In this document: positions 25,201 through 36,673 of the stretch, in pieces
Layout of the letters: each line of letters opens with the position of its first letter
Position numbering within the stretch: position 1 is the first letter of the stretch
Assembly (NCBI RefSeq): GCF_905147045.1
Contig: NC_065889.1
Location: forward strand, 5,089,001-5,153,000
From: Nymphalis io
Taxonomy: Eukaryota > Arthropoda > Insecta > Lepidoptera > Nymphalidae
Direction: 5' to 3'
Length of the DNA stretch: 64,000 nt
Notes under the pieces: generated by a model
Database searches by the model: none
The model's input: only the letters and a program-made list of their open reading frames with translations
Told to the model about the DNA's origin: nothing
Translations under genes and position numbers: made by a program

Positions 25201-28200
25201 AACGGGCAGTGCATCGTATGTAATTGTTTATTTAAATTATTATTATTCAATATCATGTATTTGAATTTCATATACAACATATTGGAAGTGATTTCACTCG
25301 GCGAATCATTTCCGTCACTCATTATACGACTTATGTAATCGATTGAACAATAAATATATTGTTATTACATTCGCATATTAAATTAAATAATGTTTTACGT
25401 GAATATACTGTAATGATCTATAATATTTACAGAAAAATATAAAATAGTAGTGTTTTGCTGTGATTCCAAAAAAACTGTGTATTGTAGGTTAATACGGCTA
25501 ATTGCAACTTACTTAAACAGAAACCATTACTATTTTCATTTTTGCTTGTCTGCTACTATTGACCGCTTTATGAGGCAATTATGTACGAATCCCCAGGGTT
25601 ATTAAAAGCGTTGTTTTTCCGTTTACTTGGTGGTAGGACTCGTTTCTAGGTCGTTTATAGTTCCCAAAGTTAGTGGTGTATTGGCGATGTAAGGTATGGT
25701 TAATATTTAGTATAAAAAAAAGTTAGGTTTGTTAGGTTTTATTATTATTCCATGTTATAATACTAATACGTTACATTAGTAGTAGGATATAACTTGCAGG
25801 GAACAGCTAGTATATATTAAAAATAATGCTTCGTTGTTCGTCTCGTAAGCGTTCTTAAACCATTCATACGATATTGTAGTTGTTAACACGGGGGACTTCA
25901 TTCATATCTATGTATGTGGCGCCCCAGTCATAGTCAGAGAATGGCCTACAAAAAGGGAGCTTTGCAAAGCATTATAGCGTTATAGTATGAATATTTAATA
26001 GGTTACTGCTATAAAATATGCATGTCTGTTACATTGCACGCTTATAGATAAATATACACAAAAGATTTAAAATATATTAAAGCTTAATCATATTTTTGGA
26101 ACCTTAAAAGTTGCCATACAACCTACATTCGACAATAAGAATAAATATTTTTCTTGTAGTGACATTACCTTAATGGCAACAGATGTTAAAGTCCATGAGG
26201 GGACCACCTTTTATCAGTTATTTCACTAACATCAATTATTATTTGGATTTAAATGTTCCGGTTTTAAGATTGGCTCTCTCATTGCAATTATAATCAGAAA
26301 GGACAAAGTATTATATACAATACTTGGGTTACCAATAAACGTGTCCACTTATCATCAAAAGGATCATTCACCTGCCTACCTTTTCAGTATAAATAAATAA
26401 AAAATGGAGTAATACTACGCGTAAAATAAACACAATATCTTTTTTTGTAGACAAGGCCGATGCTAGTCGGTCAATGCGTGCCAGCATCCTGCAGCAAAGA
26501 TGCATTGAAGACACTATTAGACTTGTCTGAGGCGTTGATTGCCGCCCGTGCCTCCGCCGTCGGTATCGACGCCTCCTTCACCACTCTCTACGTGCGGCCC
26601 GTGCCAGGCTCCTATGACATACTATATGATCCTAAATTTCACATACTTGGGTGAGTATTATAAATTAATAAAATAATATTTAGTTTCGTGGTTTTTTTAT
26701 CAAATTTTATATGAAGTTTCTTTCTAAAATGTTCTGAAAGCTCCAATATATTTCACAAAAATGTTATTTACAAATGACAGAAATGCGTTTAACCGTAAGA
26801 AAATAATTATAAATTACAAAAGTAAACTTTGAAAAGAAATTTATTGCAAATGTAGAATTATTCAAAACGGCACGTTGCCAACACTGTTAACAACTTCTGC
26901 ATAGATAAATATAGCGACATATAAACGCTATCGTTGGTCGCTGCTTGCGGTTTCGCACGTGGGGAATTATCTGCTCTCCTCTCAGTTTAATCTTCTTTTG
27001 GTTTATCGAACGAACAAAGTAATTATAGAGTCATAAAAACTAGTCCATTCTTTTGGAGGCTATGAATGCTATTACACTATTCAAAACAATGGACGAACGT
27101 AAATATAAATAGTCCAGTTGCCGTACTAAATGTAGGTGAAACAGCGTAAAAATTAGAAATGATGCTCTACATTTTCCGTAAAACATTGTCGAGACTAAAG
27201 CCCCTTGTTTCACGAAGTATATGAACGTAATCCGGATAGAATCTGCCAAGTAGTTATTTGTTGCATCGTCTGCAACGGGCTCGTTATTTTAAATTGCTTT
27301 GTTCAGGCTCTGTTCACACAATAACCGTTTCGTGCTTCTTATGCTCAGATAAAATCACTATTATGTTGTTAACTTTAAGCACACGGTAAAGAATTACTGA
27401 CATTGATATTGAGTGTTGCTATCTGCTTGTTAATGTGGTCGAAGCGATATTCTCAGTTATATGGTATCGTAATGTTACACCCCTACTTTGCAAGGAATAG
27501 CACCGAGTGGGTAATCAAGATTACAATGTCAGCATTATTATCTAGGGACTAGTAGGGCTCGGCAGAAGTTAGTCTCTTCCTAATCATCATTCGCGACGGC
27601 TGCTTAAGGATAAATTAATAAATCTACATGTTATTTTAATTCTATTTTCATATTCAATAAAAATTAGTTAGTGTTTAATTCTTGTTTTTATTTTTTTAAA
27701 ACATGGTTCAAGAGGCACGTCATAACTGTACGAAAAAGGTTTTATTAAAATATCCAAGTTTAAATGTTCCATATCTCAGGTGCTTGTACTCTTTGGCGCT
27801 GAGATAGTAAATTTTTAAGGTCGAATTTGAGTGCACCTCTATGAGCAACGGTAGAGTGAAACGTTTCTAATGCAAATAATTCAATAAGAGTGTTGTCATT
27901 TTGTTAAAACTATTATTAATGTGCTACAGAATGGTACAACCACAGTAGTAGAATCACAGTAGTAGAACTACAGATTGTCTAAAGAAAAGCGATGACGAAT
28001 GTGTATGAAACACATTCGTCGTCACGATGACGAATGTGTATGAAACACATTCGTCATCGTTATATATAATTATGATTAATTATGATTTAAAAATTATATA
28101 ATATTTATTATGATTTAAAAATTATGATATGATATAAAAATTGCTGTCACACTTGCAATTTGGATCAGTACTTATAAAAATATATTTGAACAAAAAGGTG

Positions 28201-31200
28201 GAAAATGTATCAACATAATAATTAAGGAAAAATTGCTTTGTTTGATAATGATTATATTATTATATCATATTTATTTATTTATAATCATATTATTATATCA
28301 TATTTATTTGAGTACAAATATTTGGATTAATTCAGCCCTAATTCTTCCCGTGAGAATATCCAGGGCAGATAGTTTGTTTAAGATTATAGGTATAACAAGA
28401 GTGTGTCTATAAATTGGATGTAATATGATATTGGTATTATCGAATGGAAAAAGGTTTTTCTGTAAAATATTATCCGTCTCGCTGTCCGAGAATTACGCGA
28501 GAAACATTGAATGGATTTTAATGAAAGTGAATTTAGTCATAAATTCTACTTTTTTTATCATAATCTGCTTTTAGAAAAATACTTTCAAAGTGTATCAAAA
28601 AAGAAAACGAGCAACTCAGTATATGAAATGAAACAGAACTGACACAGAAACTGATATAGAACTGGTACACTCATATTTAACCTAGAAATTGTCAGCCTTA
28701 CTTATAAACGCTGCTTAGCAGGTGGTTAGTTAAACAATGTGCATCTTCTTCTTTCAAATGTTAAATCCATTATGACAGAAAGAGTGAAATCAACGATTAA
28801 CTACACAACGTTGAGAAGTTATATATTCCTATCAATCAAAGAAGTTGCATATGAAAACCTTGTCTTCAAATCTAAAGTTTACACAAAATAATTAACGCTA
28901 CGTAAGATTTTATTAATAAAACAGTTTAAAAAATTCAATATAGTATTCAGTATTTCAATTTATAAATCACACGTAGACATTAATTACACTCTACTGAACA
29001 AAATGTTACAGAGCTTTATCAATTTAATTATGATTAATGTCCTGTCTGACGACTGTCTAAATTTTAATATGATAATCCGTAACAAATGATTAATAATTTG
29101 TCAAAGTTATGTATTTTTTTTAATTACTAATCATTTATAAAACAATAAGAACGACCTACATATGTGTCCCACAGCTGGGCAGTCCTGGAGAGTCCTCTTA
29201 CACTATTAAAAACGTCCCATAGTAAATTTGTCGATTTATGCTATATTGTTTCATTACTAAAGTTAAGATTAATACTTTTTATGGCTATAGTATATAAGAA
29301 AATTAACAAGTATTTCACGGTAAATTTATTTCGCAATTTATATAACAAATAAAGAAAACACAAATGTAAGAGAAAATCCGGAAATATGCAAAACATTATT
29401 CCAATTGTTATTAATTTGGAAATATATATGAATGTACTTATTAATTATGTATTTTCATAATAGGGCTGCAATGCTAGTTGTGGTGATATGGATGATGGTT
29501 GCTTCAGTCTACGAAGGCTATCTGGAACGTCGCTATCGTCTAAAGGAAGAGGAAGACTTGGAACTTGCCAACAACAATCATAAGCCCACTGTTGGTACAT
29601 CAATTTATTATTCAATTCATTTCATTAAACCGCCTAATTAAAATGTAACATAGTTCATTTCAATCGAATTAGTTTTATAATTTGTATAAATGCTTCATTT
29701 ATTTTGGCCCTTCAAAGACCAAATACAAGTCTTAAATGTCGCTTGGTAAACAATACCAGTGCAAACACAGCCAACTTTGTTTCAGCACCTGGTGTTCTGT
29801 TGCTTGAGTTTCGGGTTTCATGAAGAAACATTTTTCGATCTAAATTCCAGCAAATTTACTTAAGATTTCCTTAAGCTTAATACGTATCTCAGTACACGAG
29901 ATATCCCGTTGTAGTTGCGCCCGTTGCCGGCTTTAAATTAAATCGTAAACAATTTTGCAAATGTTCAACACAAGTTGAGCGAACGGGCTTTACAATTGCT
30001 GCTTTCGAAATTAATCTTTTATTGTTACAACAAATAATAAAACCTAACAATACCAATTTATATAGTAATTATTAATTTTTAATTTTGATTTATACATAAA
30101 TATTAATGGACATAAATGAACAATTTTCTTTTATAGAACCAAATGTTTTTCGGTTGTTGTTTTTATGAATTAAGAATTTAATAAAGGTAAATAGCTACGT
30201 TCATAAACTTACCAGTATATTTTTCAGTCAAATAATAACACAAACGATGATGAAAAAGTATCAGACGAAGATAATAAAGATAAAGATATTCGTCGAGAAA
30301 CTTGTGGTAAGTAAAAAATGTTAGAAGTTTAAATATATCCAAAGAATATTATTTTTCTATCCTATATTATGCGAATAATAAATAGAACATTAGTGAGGTC
30401 GGAGACTGGTCCAACAATCTCGATAAAACTAGATATATGAAAGTTTTTGTGTGTTATAAATTGATCTTAATGGTTGTCAAACGAGAATAAAAAAATCAAC
30501 GTTAAATATATATGCTCATTTTGTTTTTAGATGCTACAATTTGCATCAAAATAAAACAAATACAAATAAAAATATTACTGTGCATCTACTTATATAATGA
30601 TATTATAATATTATAATTTTAACGAAACGCGTTGAATCTTCGGGGATTACAAAAAGCGTCTCATTTGTTAAAAAATGTTTCAAAATTATCTAAAAAAAGT
30701 TTGCAAAAATAAAAATTGTATCTTAAAATGAATATTTAATAGGATGTTTTTCTTCACAGGGATGTGGGCCGAGATCCTACTATCATTTTCTATTCTCTCC
30801 AACGGAAGAGCGATTCTTGGCACCCAAAAGCCTAACGACGGTGCTTTGACGTGTTTGCACGGTATGAGGTAAGAAATAAATATAGAATTTTAATATTATG
30901 ATGGAATTTTAAATGATAAGTTATTTTATCATATAAATTTCAACGGAATTTTCTCTGAGCTCGGGCCAAAAGCATAATATTATGAGAAAAACATGATTGG
31001 AAACTAATAGATTTACGTGACGTTAAGGGCTATGAATTTTATTATAATAAAATCGATTTCTATTATACAGGTTATATCAAAGTCACATTTTCCATTTTTT
31101 ATAATATCATATTTATTTGTTTTAAATTAAATACTTTTTTTAGATTTATGTCAGTGCTGTGGGTTATTATGGTACATACCTACTTGACCATTTTCTACAT

Positions 31201-34200
31201 CGCTGATAATAAAACAATGAGAGTTGTGACTGAGCGGAATTTCCTTTACCAATCAGTTGGCAATGCCTCTTATTGTGTTGACACTTTCTTCTTTATAAGG
31301 TACTGATATAAATGTCATATTTTACAAATATTAAATGCGAACATTTTATTGACGTCTTCATTTTTCAGCGGACTTCTCGTTACCGTTTTATTTTTGAGGA
31401 CGGAAGATAAAAAATCAAGTAGAAAATTAAATAAAAAGCCAGAACGTGCCGATAAGGACATAAACAAGAATCTAAACGGTTACACGAATTCAGCATTATC
31501 GGTCTCTGTTATAAGCCAAGAAACGTTCTACGAAGATTTACTTGATAAGCCAACAGCTAAGGGTTACTCCAAACAGGAGATTCTCAGGATGACGAAATCG
31601 TTTTTCGTGCTATTTCTGTACCGAGTCGTAAGATTGACTCCAGCTTATGCGTTTGTTATTGGACTAAACGAATTAGCTCTCCGGTACACTCACGATCACA
31701 CGGTGTTCGAACCCGCTATTTTCGATCACATCAATTGCGACCTCTACTGGTGGCGCAACTTGTTATATATTAATAATTTGTTCCCGCAAAAGGACATGTG
31801 TATGGTGTGGTCTTGGTATATGGCAAACGACACGCAATTTTATGTTATTGGTATTATATTATTATTAATATCTGTAAAGTAAGTATAAAAAAATACACTA
31901 ATTTGCTCATTATAAAAACTGATTTAAATATGCACTTATTTTCTTAAGAATTTACATTTCATGATATTTGTGTAATTATAAAAATACATTGTATAAATGA
32001 GCATAGACAGGGTGGACGTGGGCGAGTTGCCGTGAAAACTGAATTTTTCTTTACAATATTTTCTTTTGCTGTTCAGCATGAAACATTTCACAATTAGTGA
32101 ATTCAAACGTTAATTTAAAAATCAAATATTTAACTCAAAATTTATATATGTAATGTGACAATAAAACTTAATTACAGACATATAAGGTTCGCAATGGTAT
32201 CGCTGATCCTGGTGATGGTTAGTTCCTGGGCAACCACTATCTACGTATCAGTATGGCACCAATACAAAGCTCGTATACAGGAACCCTTCGAAATGTTCGA
32301 TCCCCTTTATGACAAACCATGGTCAAGAATCGGACCGTATTTGGTCGGTAAGTTTAGAGGAACTGTTTATATAAATTTATTTTTTATTAAATTAGGTAGG
32401 AATACTGGCAAAGTATTACTGGCAAGTATTATATTGTAGATCATAATATATATTATATCATAATATCTATAACAGAAAAGCAGACCTGAAAATTTTACGT
32501 GGGAGAAGTACTTACTTATTATCCGGAATAAATAACCTGCCACCTTTTGGGATACATCACACCACCATTTTCGTTGAGATGCGCTAATTACACACAATTG
32601 AATTATATTTTTATAAATTATAACATTATAACTATGAAGAAACAATTAGGAGAATTTCTGTGTATATTTATTTTAATACAAATACAGTCTTTATAAACTT
32701 TTAAGGAGTGACGTCACAACATAATTTATAACAACTATAAATATACAATCAAAATACATTTTAATATACAGAGATGTTGGATTTGAGTTCGATAAATAAA
32801 AAATATGACTGAATAATTAATTTCTAGCGATAATAACTATAAATTCTAATCATAAGTTTTATAAAGATACTTATTTGTATGAAGTTTTGGTAGTAGTAGT
32901 CGATAGCTGTAACACTAAAGTATATAAAAACACTGGTGTACTCTTAATTACTTCACTCTCAATCTGATAATTTTGTTTTCCATAGTAGAAAGTCAACATT
33001 TTCAAATTCCAGTTTGAAAACATTGACTCGCAATTAAAATCGCACTTATACAGAGAATTTCTTGACAGAAAAACAATTTTTTTTTCGTTCTACCCAGATC
33101 TTCGGGATCTGCAGCTTTATAAGTTAGCCACACGACGAACACGGCAGTTTTATGGGCACTTCCGATTTCCTTAAATAATCAGTATACTGCGGTGCTTATT
33201 GTTATATTTAGTATCGTGTCTCGCATAACACTTACACATCAAGCTGTAGCATATAACACAAATCCTACTTTGGTATAATATGTTTCACGTTAGATAACTG
33301 ACAAGTCTTAGTGGGTAGACCTGCCCAAAGGGGCTTGCGTAAGACCCTAGTTCAAATATTGACATAGTTCTTAATTTGAAATTAAGGTAAATTGTTATTT
33401 TATTGAATCATACATCCATTTATCTCTTTCTGTCGTCAGTAATTTGACATTTGAAAGAAGATAGAGCATTATGTACATATGTTCGAACTACAATCTTAAT
33501 TAATATAGATGCTCACTTTAATATTATTTTAATAGTCTCATGAATTTCAGAGAGCATTAAGACGTAACATAATTTATCCCAGAGACAGGCGTTGACAATA
33601 AACTGTTACTGAGATAAGATTTATAAATTATAGTGTTATTTAATCTAATAGTTATAAATTTCACGCAATAAAGATATTACACACGCATTTATTTTCAGTT
33701 AATTTCAATATGATAATATTTATTATATTACAATTTTTTTTAAACATTACTTATATTTTCTTAAAATCGTTTAGAAAAAAAATTTTTTTTGAGAAAATAA
33801 TGATTCATTAATGAATAAATAACAGAATAATTGATGTAATTGATAAAATTGAAATTCATCAGTATATTTATTAGTTGATGTAAAAAGCCGAAATGGTGCA
33901 GTAGTTCAACACGTGAATCTTGACCAATAATAGCGGGTTCAAACCAAATATATAATGGAGGTGCGTAACCGTAATCGAAACCATCTGATATCGGAAATAA
34001 AAATCTATCGGAAACCGAAATCGATCGAACAAAAAAAAATATTATAAATTTATTTTTGCATAGTGTGTTTTCTGTGATTTCAATACCAAAGAACTATTGT
34101 AATAAAAAATAACCTACAAATAAAGTTAATTATTTTATTACCGTGTATAATGTATATACTAAATGATGTAATATCCTTAACTAAAACTATTCGACATAAT

Positions 34201-36614
34201 TTAACATCCGTATCCACATTTCATATTTATAACCACTAATAAATTTCCATGTGCTTAATTTGTTATCTATGCTCGGCCGTGAAGGAATACATAACATGAT
34301 TAGTAAAGCAAATAATTTCGGATGAAAATGTGCCACATCTACTGCCACACACGTAAGCACTATCACTAAGCATTGGAGTTGGGTGGTGGACTAACTTCTA
34401 AAACCTACTCCTCAAAAGTAGAGGCCATAGCTCAACTGAAGAAAATTTGCAATCTGTAATTTGGCATAGGTTTGCAAATCACTTTTTTTATTTGCAAAGC
34501 CATTTAAATAAATTACTTATCGTATTATATTATTTTTTCAGGAATGATGGTAGGATGGTACCTACATAAAACTAAGTGTCAAGTGAAAATTCCGTACTGG
34601 CTCGTAGCGGTTGGCTGGCCTACAGCGATGGTCATAATCACTAGCTTGATCTTCGGCATGGTGGACGGGTACTTTGAAGTATGGCCAACAGCATTTTACG
34701 TAAGCGTTGGGCACACAGGTAATATAACATTAAATTTATAATACAATTTAGAGCTAGTTTATATATCTCGATGATTTGCTAATATATATTTTTTATTTTA
34801 AAAATAATTATTCATTTTTATTCATTTTTTTGTCAATTTTGAAGTAAACATTAATATTTAGAATTAGAAATGGTTGTATTGATTTCGTTTTTATAATTCA
34901 GGATGGGCAGTAGCTTTAGCGTGGATATCCGTCGCGTGTTGCTGCGGCTACGGTGGGCTGATCAACTCGGCGCTCTCGTACCAAGGCCTGTTGCCTCTGA
35001 GCCGACTTACTTACTGCGCCTACCTCGTTCACCCCACCATCATGATGTACACCTCTTTCCTACTCGACGGCCCATTACACTTGCAAAATTCTATGGTTGT
35101 GAGTATATTTATGTTTATATTTTTTTAATATAAATTTATCCGCTTTCAATCAAAGAAGGAGTAAAGATAAACAAATCTTCTATTTACATATTCTATTCGA
35201 TTTTACTCACAACTCTACTATATATATTATACGCTAAAAACAGTTCTTGATTAATATTTATTTTATTACTCTATTTCACTTAACTACTCAAGTAGATATA
35301 CATACATTAGCACTTTAATATTGCTTTCATTTGCTATAACAACTTCACCGTCATTTAAAACACAATTATTCACAAATTCATAATGATTAATACAAATTAT
35401 TCTTCTCCTGTATTTACTTTTCCTGTAATTGAAATAGGCTTTAGATAACTCCGTTACAAAAATCAATTTACTGACACGTTACTCTTAACAATCTTATTTA
35501 AATAATATTTTTATTGATATTTCAGTTCAGAAAAGTGTTGAGTTCAACATGATATGTTAAAAGTTGAACATCTTATTCGAGAATGCACAAATCATTTCAA
35601 AACTTCAAATTAACAACGTTTCTGCTCGAAGTTACCAAAAATCAAATACAATTTTTAAATGATGATCACTATCTCATTTTTGAATATCTTACATATTCAT
35701 ATTTAATGTGTATAATAAAATAAACTATAACGGTTTAATATATTTTGTCCTTGGTCCCAATATTTCTTTAAATATACACATCTGTACAGGTTCCCAAAGC
35801 TATATCGTGTGGCAATATCGACCTTTCTCCCACCTCCAGTAAATATTTGAATGGATATCTACATAACACAAAATCTATTCTTAGCTCTAACTCGAGAAAG
35901 CCTATCGCTGTCGAGTTTCACTTTTTACGTACGAATCTCCGAATGGGTATTATTTATGGGTACAACATAATACGCTAAAGTATTTTCCAAGATATCCCTT
36001 CAATATTAAACGAACAATATTTGTATATAAATATTGAATTCATGTATTATATAATACAGCGTTAATAATAATTGTAAATAATGCACATAGGTAAAGTAAA
36101 TTGATAAATATATTAAAACTATTTTACGTAACGGTTTTTATTATTTTTTAAAGTGTAACAGGCAACTTGGCAATTAACAATGAAGTACTATTTGTAAGGA
36201 ATGCTTTGAGCATTATTGTACTTTATTTGTAACGCTTTATGGTACTTACATTTTTTGTTATTTATTAATAAGTCTCCACAGACATAACTTCCCCGTCTTT
36301 GTTTGTAGTATTTGTTACATTTTTATATATTTTTAAAGTGATAATCGTTAGGTAAACGAGAAATGAGAGTAAAATTTTAAGGACGCGTCACGTTCTTACA
36401 CACATTTCGTTTGATGAGAGAGAAGAACGATATGACGTTAAGATAAAGAGAAAACGAGGAGTTATACACTTTAAGAAGTTTCACTTCTGTACCGTGTACG
36501 GTGCTGCACGATCTTTTTATGTTTTTTATTATTTTCTTACTTTCTACTAATACCTACTTCATAACAATAGTAATTTTATATAGGTTTGCTACTCACATTA
36601 TAGGTAATATCAAG

Positions 36615-36673
<59 letters not shown>

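Larger units (their letters stand above)
23431..26450 (+). other. Intron 2, 3,020 bp
   Basis: AT-rich, with decayed family A pieces at about 25638-25722 and 26305-26400 and a Helitron-like 3' end at 25807-25810. The open frame at 23654-23956 has no recognisable feature and no splice context. Confidence 0.85.
26651..29463 (+). other. Intron 3, 2,813 bp
   Basis: AT-rich. It holds a double hairpin (27991-28060), a short tandem duplication (28245-28310) and a family-I-like palindromic repeat piece near 28660-28790 (TTAGTTAAACAATG and TTCTTTCAAATG; see 40970-41095). The open frame at 27040-27249 is not supported. Confidence 0.85.
32348..34541 (+). other. Intron 9, 2,194 bp
   Basis: Contains a decayed family A head near 33290-33350 and a split family B SINE (33886-34440). 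The open frames at 32367-32645 are not supported. Confidence 0.88.

Noticed and set aside
33886..33952. tRNA gene
   Set aside because: A- and B-box-like motifs are present, but no acceptor stem closes at tRNA length and the sequence continues into the SINE body.
35761..35850. Possible cassette exon after an acceptor-like TGTACAG
   Set aside because: No matching donor in a compatible phase and no family motif; exons 11 and 12 join directly in phase 0.
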